Made by a program: the position numbers and the translations under genes
Assembly (NCBI RefSeq): GCF_030272615.1
Contig: NC_081405.1
Location: 23,699,772 to 23,763,771 of the forward strand
Direction: 5' to 3'
From: Cryptomeria japonica
Lineage: Eukaryota; Streptophyta; Pinopsida; Cupressales; Cupressaceae
DNA: 64,000 nt
Shown here: positions 1-11,391 of the stretch, piece after piece
Position numbering within the stretch: the first letter of the stretch is position 1
How the letters are laid out: the number at the start of each line of letters is the position of its first letter
Notes under the pieces: generated by a model
Told to the model about the DNA's origin: nothing
The model's database searches: none
What the model saw: the letters and a program-made list of their open reading frames with translations, nothing else

Positions 1-113
1 TGATCCGTTATCAATCCCTATTGTCAAAGGAAAAAAAGACTGTCTAATATTGGAAACTGGTGGATCCTACAAATGAACAAATAGAAGATATGTTCACAAA
101 GCCTTTGGATTGA
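1..113 (+). pseudogene. Ty1/Copia polyprotein, extreme C-terminal fragment
   Basis: The last codons before the stop at 111-113 read PTNEQIEDMFTKPLD. This is the signature found at the end of the Copia RNase H domain (consensus T-x-E-Q-x-A-D-I-F-T-K-P-L). Upstream the frame degrades within about 60 bases, so only the tail of an old polyprotein is in the window and the rest lies to the left. A purine tract and a probable LTR follow downstream on the same strand, as expected for a plus-strand Copia element. The fragment is non-functional. Confidence 0.75.
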
Positions 114-225
114 CTTAGGAAATTCAGATGACTTCTAGAAGTGAAGCAAAAGTTGAGTTAAGAAGTTCACAAGACTTTTAGGAGTGAAGCAAAAGTGAAT
201 GAGAAACAACAAATAAACCTTGGAT

Positions 226-640
226 CACAAGGGGGGTATGCTAACATCATTGATCCAAAGTATGATAGGTTTGTTTTTGTCGGTGCAGTTATGCATTTAT
301 TATACCATAGGTCATGCTTACCTGGGTAGTTTGTTTACTTTGTTTCAGCTATGTATTTATTATTCTATAGGTCAAGCTTATTTGTGTAGTTTGTTTATTA
401 GGTTTAGTTATGCTTGTCCTTTTTGGAGTGTGAGGTATCACCACTTCTATAGGAGTTCCAGTCCGTTTTTGGAGTTAAAGGTGTTGCATCATTCCTTGGG
501 AATTACACTTCTTCAAGGGCATGCTGTCATCTGTGTTTTGTCGAATTTTCTATAAATGTGACATCATTGCATTTATTCTTCACACTTTTATGAATGAAAT
601 AGCTAGATTTATTCATTGTGTGTTGTAGTCATTGCTTTTG
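226..640 (+). repeat. Probable polypurine tract and 3' LTR of the Copia fragment
   Basis: A purine-rich run (ACAAGGGGGG, near 227-236) is followed by TGCTAACATC at 239, a plausible LTR start. A TATA box (TATAAA, 551-556) suits an LTR promoter. I could not find the 3' end of the LTR or a second copy, so the right boundary is arbitrary. A 111-codon reading frame inside (220-555) is an LTR shadow and not a gene. Confidence 0.45.
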
Positions 641-1278
641 TATTTTGAAGCTATCATTTCTTTGAGAAAATAGGTTATTATAAATAGCTTTAAGGCATTT
701 GTTCTTGGGTAGAGATTGCCTATGAGATCACCAAATTAGACAACTTTTCTAGAAGGCCCATTTTCATCTCTAATTTAGGCCATATAAAATGCAAATTGGG
801 AGAAAGAGAAAATAATAGGTATAAATGTTTACATACACACATACACTTAATCAATTATTTTTGGTTCCTATCTCTGAATTCATTTTTCTAAGACCTGATT
901 GAAATAAAGACTGAAAACTTAGGATCTTTACAATTAATCAATTATTTTTGTCAAGCAGAAATTTTAGAAAACAATCATAGATAGGAACGTACCTTCTGGT
1001 CTCATATTTACTATGCTCCTATAGATATTTAATTATCTCCAAAATACTAGTAGTAAGAAGTTTGTTTTTGTTGATATTTAGATAGGCAATGATACTCTCC
1101 CAAAAATAGAATCAAAGTTATCTCCATAGATTGAGAGCATATGAATAGCTATGTGTATTATATTTATTAGTGAGTTTGGGCATTTCTGAATAAATTCTTT
1201 ACAGCCCGCTTATGAATATTTGAGGTTCTTAATGGCTTATAACTCTTATCCATACCAAGCATCTCTTAATTGATGATT
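641..1278. other. AT-rich non-coding stretch
   Basis: I see no coding frame, tRNA or recognisable repeat here. It may include the rest of the preceding LTR. Its last bases (1279-1283, GGTTG) are the left target-site duplication of the Gypsy element that follows. Confidence 0.5.
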
Positions 1279-1469
1279 GGTTGTGTTCAACCCAACAATA
1301 AGAATAATAACTCTAGTTGAAGTCTCAACCCGAAGTTTGGACATTCACTTGGTAAAGTCACTATTTCTATAGCTAGTGTTCATTTGATTGTCAACCCAGG
1401 GACGTAATACTTGAAATGGATCTGCACTATATATGCACTAAGTTCTTGCAACCATAGATGACACACTCA

Positions 1470-1580
1470 CTGAAAACTCGGCGAGTGACAAAAACTCGTC
1501 GAGTTTTTGGACTTGACGAGTAGTAATGACTTCTACTCGCTAGGAAAACTCGCCGAGTTTTAACCAAAAACTCGCTCGCG
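1470..1580. repeat. hAT 5' subterminal palindrome cluster
   Basis: Several copies or half-copies of AAAACTCGNCGAGTTTT occur here, in both orientations, within about 110 bp of the element end. Clusters like this are the usual binding sites for hAT transposases. The function is inferred from position and repetition. Confidence 0.7.
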
Positions 1581-2071
1581 TTCCCTTATCAACCGAAAAC
1601 GACATAAAATGCATTCATTTTTTGTTTTTCAATATGGTTTTGGGCTGAGAAGGGGGAAACTCACTTGGAAGGGCTTGCAAGGTGATTTGGAGTGATTATT
1701 GAGTGATTCCAAGTGGATTTGAAGGGAAAATCAAATTCCAGGTAAGTTTTTTAATTTTTTTTTAATGCTTTTTTAAAACAATTTGTTTATTTTTTGTTGC
1801 ATTTAGATTGATTACAAATGATTCCTAGGTAGTCTAAATCATTTCTAAGTTATTTACACAAGATTTAACACAAGTTTTGTTGAATTTTCACAAATTTTTT
1901 GAAGAATCTAGTTTTAAAAAAAAAATTCAAACCCTACTTTTAAAAAAAAAACTTCGAATGATGTCTAAATTTATTTAAACTAATGTAGATAGTTTGCTTA
2001 GTGCTAAATTGTTTAACTAAAATGTTAATTTTTTTTTCACTTTGTATGTGTAGGTTAAGTAAGCATTAATC

Positions 2072-4879
2072 ATGGCAAGGGAGCAATGGCCACTAGATCC
2101 ATGCCCATCTGGATATATAGGCACCCGTCCTAGAGGTGCTAGAGATGGGGCATGGAGGTATGCCTATGAGGGACCTGATTCTGGGTCAATTATATGCATA
2201 AAGTGTGAGAGAATACTTCATGGAGGCATCAACCGCCTCAAATACCACCTTGCAGGAATAGATAGGTATGATGCTAGAGCATGCTCTGGGACCAGCGAAG
2301 AAATAAAAAGACAAACGAATGCCCTACTTGCAGCTGGGGAAGAGAAGAAATTGCAAAGGGAGAGGGCAAAGCTAGCCATGAGATCAGCCATAGCTGAATC
2401 TCAAGGTGTTTCTATTGACCTTGAAGAGGAAGAAGAAGCACTTGAGGGCATAGTGGGCTCTCGGCGTGGCCCACGTATTTGCAAACCCACCATCACCTCG
2501 CCCATTGCTTCTACTTCGTCTAGTAGAGTACCTGGCACTGTTCCACTTCCATCACAACGATCAGGGTCGATAGGTGATTATTTTGTGCCCAGGAACACAC
2601 CTGGAGCACAACCATCATTAGAGGCCACTGGATGGAATAAGGAGGTACATGAGAAAACTGACATTGCAGTAGTTGATTTTTGGTACTTCAACAACATTGC
2701 ATTTAATGTGGCGGAGAATGCTTATTGGCTGAATTTGGTGACTGCTATGATAGTTGCAGGAAAGGGGTACAAGGCCCCTTCTCGTAGGGATTTGAGTGGG
2801 AGGTTAGTAAATTACTCCATAGTCCACTTGATTTCATTTTTAATTATTTTTTAGATTTCTTGTTTATTAAATCAAAATTGTGTACTAAGACCTAATTTCA
2901 CTTTGCACTTACAGGTTGCTCACAAATGCAGTTGCTAGGGCAAGAGAAGTGATGGAGGATCAAAAAATTGAATGGGCAAATTATGGCTGCACCATTCTTT
3001 CTGATGGGTGGATAGATGGCAAGAACCGCACCATCATCAATTTTTTGGTCGCTTGTAAGGACAATGTAGTGTTCTTGAAATCTGTTGATGCCTCCAACAA
3101 GGTGAAAAATGTAGAAACATTGGCTGGAATGTTGGAGCATGTCATCATAGAGGTGGGGGTAGAGAATGTGGTGCAAATCATCACAGATAATGCAACAGCA
3201 TATGTGTCAGCAGGTAGAATCCTTTTGAATTATCACTTTTAGGCATTAGCAATATTTTTATTTGTTGTGGGCTTTGTTTTACTTGGTTGCATATTTCTTA
3301 AGAATAAATTCTTCTTTTGCAGGAAGAATCCTCCAAGAGAGGCACCCCACTCTTTTTTGGACACCTTGTGCAACACATGTCCTTGACCTTCTTTTGGAGG
3401 ACATAGGAAAACTTGATTGGGTGACTCTAGTTGTGGATGATGCAAGGAGGATCACTAAATATATTTACAATCACCCTTGGGTCCTAAATTTGATGAGACA
3501 ACACACCCAAGGGAAATATTTGGTGAGAGCTGGTGTCACAAGGTTTGCAACGATTTTCCTGACGTTGCAAAGCATTCTTGCTGCATTGACTTCTTTGAAA
3601 CAAATGTTTGTGAGTGGAGAATGGCTTAACTCACCTTATTCAAAGAAGCCTGAAGGAGAGGCTGTCGCATGCATAGTCTTTGACAGCCAATTTGCACAAA
3701 GGGCTGCAGAGATTGTGAAGGTTGTTACTAACTGCAAAATTATAATTTTTAAATTTTAGTTATTCTTGATTCAAGTCTCTCATTACTAATTTGTAACTTC
3801 ATTATTTAAATTTTGATCTTTTTGTAATTTGTATTTTTCAATTGTAGGTGTCAAAGCCCTTGGTTCGAGTTCTTCACTTGGTGGATGGGGATAAAACCCC
3901 AATGGGATATCTTTATGAGGCCATGGATAGGGTCAAGGAGTCTATCAAAAATTACTACAAGGGGGATAGGCTCAAATTTGATCCCATTTGGGAAATTGTT
4001 GATAGGAGGTGGAACAATCAGCTCCACCAACCCATTCATGCAGCAGGGTACTTCCTTCAACCCTCGTTTTAGGTTCGGGGGTTCTTACTCAGATTCGAAT
4101 GGAGAAGTCATGGAGGGCCTCAGTACATGCATTGAGAGGATGGTACCTGATGTTGAGGAGAGAGACCTCATTGTGAGTGAGCTCCAAAATTATGAGGGAG
4201 GAAGGGGTAAGCTATTCTCTTTAGAGCTGGCTAGGAGAGGAAGAACCACTCAAACCCCAGGTATAACATTTGCCATTTGGATTTTGGGATCTAAAGACTA
4301 AAATGATTGATAAATTATGTTTTCTCTTTTCTCTTTGCTTTCTAACTTTTCCATTTTATTTATTTTGCAGATGCTTGGTGGCAAAATTGGGGTGGAAACA
4401 CCCCACATCTCAAAAAGTTTGCCTTCAGAGTCTTATGTCAGCCTTGTAGTTCATCCAATTGTGAGCGCAATTGGAGCTTATTTGAAGCAATCCACACGAA
4501 GAAGAGGAGCAAGTTAGCGCAAAAACGGCTCAATGACCTTGTCTACATGCGATATAATCTTCGATTGCGCGTAAAGAAGGTAGAGGAACTAGAAGGTGGT
4601 CCAATTGACTTGGATGATATAGATCCTTACAGTGATTGGACATCACAGGAGCAACCTCCATTGTTTTTCGACACTGACATCATTGATTTGGAGAGGCAGG
4701 CTATGGAGGAGGGGGGTGGATTTGGTTTCAGGCTGGATGACATTGAGGAGGATGAGGATGAGGATGATGATTCATTGCTAGTGCCAGAGGCAGGTGGAGA
4801 CATAGCTTCATCCAGGATGGAGGATGAGTCTCAATCAACCATACTGAGCGAGGAGGCACAGTCACGCCCAGTCCCATAG
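2072..4879 (+). pseudogene. hAT transposase (BED finger, DUF659, hAT dimerisation), one frameshift
   Basis: Five exons join in phase at GT-AG borders: 2072-2802, 2915-3213, 3323-3720, 3848-4260 and 4371-4879. A probable 5'-UTR intron runs from about 1742 to 2053. Exon 1 encodes a BED zinc finger (CIKCERILHGGINRLKYHLA, with paired Cys and a later His). Exons 2-3 encode the DUF659 part of the RNase H-like core (ILSDGW, ITDNA, CATHVLDLLLED). Exon 5 encodes the C-terminal dimerisation region (SSNCERNWS, LNDLVYMRYNL) and an acidic tail (EEDEDEDDD). The one lesion I see is an extra base near 4050 in exon 4, which shifts the frame between HAAGYFL and NPRFRFGG. Otherwise the gene is full length, about 800 codons. 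Confidence 0.88.
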
Positions 4880-5204
4880 CAGACTTATGCGACTAGACAG
4901 TCTAGACCCTCTAGTTCTACCTCTCCCCAAGTTTTTGCTAGAGTTGGGAAGAGGAAGTTGTAATTGTAATTTGTAATGATGTATTTACTTTTGTTTTTAC
5001 AAAAACTATTTAGTAATTTACTATTTTGCTTCCAGGCTTCCAGCCATCAACATTCCTCATGAGGATGCGATTTTGTAGACACTTTGCATTTAAATATTTC
5101 TAGAATCAGCTTGTTTCTTTTTTGTTATCATTTATTGACTCATTGGATGCATCTTCTCATTAAATTTTGCAAAAAAAATGCATTTTTTACTAAGTTTAAG
5201 TGTG

Positions 5205-5288
5205 TTTTTAAGTTGCCGAGTTTTTCTCGAGTTTTCGCCGAGTTTTTTTCCCAGGGGCTTGGCGAGTCGAGTCGAGTCACGAGTAGTT
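5205..5288. repeat. hAT 3' subterminal palindrome cluster
   Basis: Motifs matching the 5' cluster recur here (GCCGAGTTTTTCTCGAGTTT and GGCGAGTCGAGTCGAGT), ending about 10 bp before the element terminus. The two clusters are roughly symmetrical, as expected for transposase-binding regions. Confidence 0.7.
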
Positions 5289-6401
5289 CAACTATGCCTG
5301 CAACAACTACTCTGCATTACTGTAGCAACTAACATTATGCGGAAAAGATAAGCAAGAATTGAAACTATTGAAAGGCTACAGGAAAACTTTTGCATAAATT
5401 CATAAAACAATACTGGCTAAGTTCAATGTTGATAAACAAAAATTACTCTGTTTTGGTTTGGCTGTAGGAACAGTTAGTGGATCTGTTTCCAGTGGCTGCA
5501 AGAACAGTCAATGCAAGAATGTCTACTGCAGCTAGGGAAAGAAAACTAATCTTAACAATTGCACAGGAACACTCACCAAGTGGGCCCCCTTGGGTAAGTG
5601 ATTCCAGGCTTCCCAAAAACAACTCTAAATGCTCAGAATAACATATTTTTATTCATCATTCTTTGGAAGTCATTACATGATTCAATATGAAAAGAAACTC
5701 AAAAAACACTTGTGAAAAATCCTTTGCTCTGCTTTTTTTCCCTTCTCTTTCTATCTAACCTTGAGAGGAGATAAAGAGCTTATTTTTAAAAGAAATCATC
5801 TACTGTAGACAACACAAATCACGCCGAAGAGAAGAGGCAGATAATTGATCGAGAAAGGAGATAGCTAGAGTTATGCTACAGGAAATGCGGATCTAAACCG
5901 AACCACAGTCATAACATACTGTGGCGGTATTTACAACTTCAATGTCCACTTAAGTTAGACATCGGTAGTATCGCTTGATTGCGTCTCGTATGCCGTTCCT
6001 TATGTTTTTCAGCATTTTTGTTGTTCGATCCTTTAGTCATCTTCTTGAGTATCTCTTCCTGCAACTGACGTGATAGGCTAGCTTCCACCGCAACATCATT
6101 TATTCTCTGCATTTCAAAAAGAAATAACATACAAGAACATACATACGTATTTTATTTAATCAGGACATCTATTAATTTCACATATGATATTGCCCTAAAC
6201 AATCCGCATGGCAACAAGAATAAATGACATGGCTGCAGGAATAAACTGGCAAAGACAAAACATGCTTTAATAGGTTTAGACTAACATCTGAAATACATAT
6301 AGTAAACTTTTGAAACATCATTACTACTATGGAAATCAAAGTACGACAAAAGCTCAAGAGTTGTTCTAAGGATAAAAATATGACAATGTCTCAACTCATC
6401 A

Positions 6402-6418
6402 TGCCCCCCAACTTTAAG
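6402..6418 (-). other. Gypsy polypurine tract
   Basis: On the minus strand AAAGTTGGGGGGCA abuts the start of the 3' LTR (TGATGAGTTG). This is the primer site for plus-strand DNA synthesis and it fixes the element's orientation. The stop codon of the third ORF lies immediately upstream, so that ORF runs right up to the tract. Confidence 0.85.
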
Positions 6419-8676
6419 ATCTTGCTGATCCTCCAGCAAGAGGAAAATTTCTGATTCTTGCACTAACTCTTAGGTCACCAATGGTTCCTTGACTTGTTCC
6501 TCTTGAAGCTAAATTCCAGTAAAATCCTTTAATCTTTTCCAACCTGGACCATCTGGCTTCTTCTATAACTGCTTCATAGGGCTTATCTGTAGTCTTACAT
6601 CCCAATGGTGACCACATAAGAATAAGAGGTTGAAAGATCAACGGTAACCAGTTATTGGTCTTCTCTCTGCCCAGTTGTATATATTTGGGGGCTCTTTGCA
6701 TAGCTGCCTGGAAATTTGGCAGTGAATGAGGCTCTCCCTGCTTCAATTCTTCTGGCAAGTTATTCGAGCGCTAAGTTAAACCATCTATTGCAGCTGTACT
6801 ATCAGTCTGAACTAAGTGCTCATATGCTTGGTATATTTCTTCCCTCATCGGCAGTACTAGATTCCTAACATCATGCCTTACCAGTAATTTCTGCCATTCA
6901 TAATAAAGAACTCTTGGCTCTTTTGCTTCCTTTCTCAATGGCAATGGACAATCAAATTCAAAATCCTTGTATGCTCTGGCTTGTGCCCCCATGCTGATCT
7001 CATTTTGAATCCATGACATTAAAGCTTTTATATGGATATCACCAATATATAGCAAAGGATTCCACTCACTATCTGAAGCTACAACATAGTTATGTAAATA
7101 AAATTCACATAACAAATTTTTCACAGCTGCTGGAGAAGTCTGGTAAGCATCATAAAATTTCTCAAGGGTTTCTAAAGAGGGGCTAAGGTCCCTGACAATG
7201 CGGTTCAATTTGAAATTCAAATATTGCTCCCTTAAATGCATAGCATAAACCCTTGGTGGTGCCCTACATTGCATCAATTCGGGGACCATACTAGTGATTG
7301 TATCAATTTTAGCCTTTAATTCTTCAATTTTGTTATCCCTATTTTCAATTTCTCTTTGCTGTTTGTCAATAATCCCTTGCAACCTAGCCCTCTCTATTTC
7401 CCATTGTCTATAAAATGTGAACACAATAGATAAACTGCTTAGGGATGATGGAGGTCTAATAGGTGTTACCTGAGGCCGTAAAATCTCTTCAACAGGTTCC
7501 TTAAGCTGCTCTGCCACATATGCAAGATTTGATAGTCTATCTACATCATCTTCCTTCTGGATTTCAACATCTGTAGGGCTCCCTTCTTCTGATGTTTCCA
7601 CTAAAATAACCTTTGCCGGATCACCTGCTGGACGAGCCTTCTGGGTCTTACTCGGAGTTCTTTTCACATAAACCTTTGGAATGGCTGCGGGAATGGTTTC
7701 TACCTGTGGCTTTGCTGCAAGAGTTTTTCTTTTTGACCTACGCCTCTTGGCCGCAGGAGAAACTCGAGTTGCATGCGGCTGAACCATAGGTTCTTCATCT
7801 GCATCAATTATTTCCAATTCCTTCCCTTTTCTTTTAGAAGATGGTGATTCTCTTTGAAGAGAAGTGGAGGGTTGCTCCACATTTGTCTCAACCATCTGTT
7901 CTTCCATAATAACCACAACTCTTTCAGTGACGAGCAATTCGTTCTCTGCAGACACTATAGGAGAAGAGGGTTCTTCAATATTTTCTTCTTCAACTGGTGG
8001 ATCATCTGCAACAGGAGCATTTTCAACCCTAAACTGCAATATGTCTTCAAATACCCCCCATTCCATCTGTGAAACATCTCTAAGAGAATGTTCTACAAGC
8101 AATTTAATCAAACTAGGATGGCTGACAGAACGATTTCCATTTTTCCGTGTTTCTTCGACACTTATGGAAATGAGGTGGTATAGAAAATTGGGGACATTCA
8201 CTCTCCGGCCATGCCATAGATGACTAAGCAATTTAAAATGTGGTTAATGTAGATTTGAATACCTCCCTTTGCAAGTAATGTATTTCATTACATATAAAGC
8301 TACCTGGGGCCACTCTACTGGTAGGGAAACCCTCCTGGTTCCTTGCTTGTCCACCATTAGAGGTCCATCTGCCGGAAGTGTAAACTTTGCTATGGCGGTT
8401 CTGGCGTCTTTTGATTTTGGAAACAATTCTCCTTGCTGCGGCAACCCTGTAACTTCAGCTATCCGTTGCTCTGTAGCAATGACTCTTAATCCTTTAACAA
8501 TAGCCTCTCCTTCGTTGAATGAATGCATAAACTCTACGGCAATTTCTTCATTATAATCCCTGATTTTTCAGAAAGTAAACAATCCAACCATGCTGCCTAA
8601 AATAATGCTCACAAAGAGCGTCCTGCAGCAACGCATCATGGATTGTTGGTTCATGGCGGATTGGATCTCCACCCAT
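6414..8676 (-). pseudogene. Gypsy third ORF (env position), about 750 codons, broken
   Basis: The reading frame runs from ATG 8676 (MGGDPIRHEPTIHDALLQ) to TAA at 6414. It is broken by one extra A in an A-run near 8568, a TAA at about 8244 and a TAG at about 6771. The N-terminal third (LPVEWPQVALYVMKY, LLSHLWHGRRVNVPNFLYHL) resembles the putative plant transposon protein found after pol in Athila-type elements. That is a family-level judgement from memory. The middle is acidic and then basic (AAKRRRSKRK, possible nuclear signal), followed by a coiled-coil segment (REIENRDNKIEELKAKIDTI). I see no signal peptide, transmembrane span or other envelope feature. The function is unknown. Confidence 0.75.
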
Positions 8677-8894
8677 TTCTTACTCTGTTAGTATAGCAAA
8701 CTCTGCAGCTGAGAAACAGAGAACCAAAATATCCTACAGACTGAAAATTGAAAATTCCATACATATGTCCAAATTTGACGGCAAAGTTTATTACTTCCTT
8801 GTGTCAAAGAATATCTTGTTAAAGAAATGATGGCAAGCAATCAAATCAAGGTACCGAAAAGGACGAATAATTACCAATTTTGGAAATCGAACCA

Positions 8895-8920
8895 TAAAAC
8901 ACCCCCCCAAACTTAACTTA
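8895..8920 (-). other. Second polypurine-tract-like motif between pol and ORF3
   Basis: On the minus strand TTAAGTTTGGGGGGGTG closely matches the authentic tract next to the 3' LTR (TTAAAGTTGGGGGGCATG). It lies in the non-coding gap between the integrase frame and the third ORF. It may be an internal priming site or a relic of an ancestral LTR junction. The function is inferred. Confidence 0.5.
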
Positions 8921-8994
8921 GCACGTGTCCACACAAGCTAACAAGGTTTAGGGGAGTGTACGCGGATTTAGGAAAGACAATAATCATAATGAAA

Positions 8995-10755
8995 TCATAA
9001 ATGCGTAATTAAAATAAAATACAATATGTACATACCTGCAGTCGTACGAAAAGGAAGGCGAAATGAAATGAAATGACAGATAAGAAAATGAGATGGGATG
9101 ACGTGGATGGAAATTTTATTTATGGAGAAGAATATTTCCATAAGACATGGAAATATTTTTGTGAAATGACGCAAGAAGAATAATGAAGCGGCAAACATGT
9201 TCACTGCAGTGGCTGCAAGAACCTTACCTCCATTACTTTGGTCAATTGTTGAAGGAACTTGATCAGTGGCTGCAGGAACCTGATCAGTTGCTGCAGGAAC
9301 CTGTGTTTGATCCTTCTTAGCAAATTGCTGCAGGAACTCCTCTTTATTGGCCGGCTTATGATAAAGACGCAATCGGTGACCATTCACCAAAAGCTTAAAC
9401 CGAACTGGGTCAATTGTGGTCAAACGAACAACTCCATTATTGAAAACTTCCTCAATCTCATATGGACCTAACCATCTGGTTTGCAACTTTCCCATGGTAT
9501 CTTTATATCTTGAGTCATACAATAGTGCCCAGTCACCGGATTTGAACTTTTTCTCTTTGATATATTTATCATGCCACTTTGCTCTTTGATTTTGTATCAG
9601 TTCTGTCTGCTGGACAGCCATTTTTCTCATTTCATCCAAAGCATTCAATTGTTGAATACGTTCCTTTTGTGCTTCAGCAAGTGTCATATTTAATTGCAAA
9701 GCTGTCCTCAGAGTTTTATGCTCAAATTCAATAGGCATCATTGCTGCTTTTCCATAAACCATCTCAAAAGGTGTAAAGCCAATTGGTGTTTTCCAAGTTG
9801 TTTTGTATGCCCAAATTGCTTCTGAAAGCCTATGAGACTAGTCTTTTTTATGAACAGATACTGTTTTGGTAAGAATAGCCTCAAACTCCCTATTTGTAAC
9901 CTCTACCTGTCCATTAGCTTGTGGATGATATGGAGTAGATTTTGTGTGCCTTATATTGTATTCATTGACCAAGGCTGCAATCAATGTTGAAGTAAATTGT
10001 GGGCCTTGGTCTGATACAATTTCTCTTGGTACTCCATATTTTGTAAATATCTCCTCATAAAGAAACTCAACCACCTTATTATCTCTTGCATGTGTCATGG
10101 CACGAGCTTCCACCCATTTTGTTACATAATTTGTACATACCAAAATGTAGGATTTGCCATTAGAAGGCGGATCAATTGGGCCAACAAAATCTAATCCCCA
10201 TTTATCAAACAATGCAACTAATATTTGTGGATATAATGACATCTCATTAGATTTAGTAGGTCTCCCCATGCGCTGGCATCTGTCACATTTTCTTGTATAC
10301 TGTGCTGCATCCTTATATAATGTGGGCCAATAATATCCTGTATTGAGTATTTTGAGTGCTATTCTCTTAGTAGCAAAATGTCCTCCGCACAGCTCATCAT
10401 GACATGCATGCAGGATATCATATGTTTCATCTTCTCTTACACATCTTCTCATGACTTGGTCAGGTCCAGTATAAAACAAACAGTCAACAATCCATGAGAA
10501 GTTAAAGCTTTTTTCTACTAACAACCTTCTTTCTTTAGGAGAGAAATGAAGTGGCATTTTAGCAGTAGCTAAATAGCTGGCAATATCAACATACCAGGGA
10601 GTGTGGGCTTGTATAAGGAATAGATGTTCATCCGGAAAAGCATCATCTATTGCTGTAGAATCTTCCTGTAACTGAAGTCTTGAAAGATAATCTGCAACCA
10701 CATTGGACTTACCTTGTTTATCTACAACTGCGATATCAAATTCCTGCATCAACAA
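8995..10755 (-). pseudogene. Gypsy pol: RNase H tail and integrase
   Basis: The segment opens with the end of RNase H. Next comes the H2C2 zinc-binding motif of integrase (HACHDELCGGHF then KCDRCQRMG). The catalytic DDE core follows: Asp in KWGLDFVGPI, Asp in IVSDQGPQFTS, and Glu in the NREFEAIL stretch after HPQANGQVEVT. A TAG near 9835 splits the core from the C-terminal part in the same frame (ending W/stop-SHRLSEAIWAYKT), consistent with TGG to TAG. The C-terminal domain (KSGDWALLYD, RWLGPYEIEEV) is recognisable. It ends in two tandem copies of QVPAATD and a hydrophobic out-run that may be read-through. Confidence 0.9.
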
Positions 10756-10758
10756 TAA

Positions 10759-11391
10759 CTAGCGAGCTAATCTACTAGTAATTGAAGGCTTATTCATGAG
10801 ATATCTGATTGCGGTATGATCAGTATGTACAAATATGGGATATCCTGTGATATAGTGCCTGAATTTGTTGAGTGCATATATAACGGCTAACATTTCCTTT
10901 TCAGTGACTGTATAATTCAACTCAGGCCCCTGCAAGTTCTTGCTAATATAATATATTACACTTTCCAAGTTATCAATCTTCTGTCCTAATACTGCTCCTA
11001 TTGCATAATCAGATGCATCTGTATGAATTTGAAATGGTAAAGACCAATTTGGACCTTTAAGAACTGGTGCTTGGGTCAAAGCATGCTTAAGCTTCAAGAA
11101 AGCTTCATTGCATGAAGAGGTCCATTTAAATTTCATATCCTTGGTAAGTAGTGAATATAAGGGACTTGCAATTTTGCTGAAATTTTTGATAAACCTTTTA
11201 TAGTATCCAGCATGACCAAGGAAATTTCTTACATCTTTTTGCTTCACCGGTGCATTGATATGTTGAGTGACTTCAATCTTTGCTGGGTCAACCTGTATTC
11301 CTTTTATAGAGATATGATGACCAAGGACTATTCCTTCCTGCATCATGATGAAGCACTTCTCACTGTTTAATGATAAACTATAGTCCTCACA
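10759..11391 (-). pseudogene. Gypsy pol: thumb/connection and RNase H
   Basis: In frame with the RT upstream (TGA at about 11392) and with integrase downstream (TAG at about 10756). Recognisable blocks are VLGHHISIKGIQVDPAKIE, NFLGHAGYYKRFIKNFSKIA, the RNase H start FQIHTDASDYAIGAVLGQ, and TVTEKEMLAVIYALNKFRHY. These carry the catalytic Asp and Glu of Gypsy RNase H. Both flanking stops fit C-to-T or G-to-A decay (CGA to TGA and TGG to TAG), with no frameshift. Confidence 0.9.

Larger units (their letters stand above)
1453..5296 (+). mobile_element. hAT DNA transposon (3,844 bp) inside the Gypsy LTR
   Basis: Comparison with the uninterrupted LTR copy fixes the insertion site exactly. The 8-bp target duplication is CTTGCAAC (1445-1452) and CCTGCAAC (5297-5304), and 8 bp is the hAT hallmark. 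The element begins CATAGATGA and ends with the inverted form (TCAACTATG), a short terminal inverted repeat of the hAT type. It carries one spliced transposase gene. Subterminal regions at both ends contain clustered copies of a CTCGNCGAGT palindrome. The single mismatch in the target duplication and one frameshift in the gene suggest moderate age. Confidence 0.93.
1284..6401 (-). repeat. Gypsy 3' LTR, interrupted by hAT insertion
   Basis: The sequence aligns with 14937-16207 from the first bases (TGTTCAACCC versus TGTACAACCC) to the last (CTCATCA versus CTGATCA), except for a 3,852-bp block at 1445-5304. Removing the hAT element and one target duplication leaves about 1,266 bp against 1,271 bp in the partner. 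Scattered single-base differences and small indels show the insertion is not recent. Confidence 0.92.

Noticed and set aside
220..555. 111-codon reading frame
   Set aside because: It lies inside the probable Copia LTR, across the polypurine tract, with imperfect internal repeats and no domain.
1284..1452. Match between this stretch and 14937-15105 read as a dispersed repeat
   Set aside because: It is simply the left end of the Gypsy LTR, separated from the remainder by the hAT insertion.
6771..8231. 486-codon frame considered as a host gene
   Set aside because: It lies between integrase and the polypurine tract on the element's strand, and its frame continues on both sides through stops, so it is the Gypsy third ORF.
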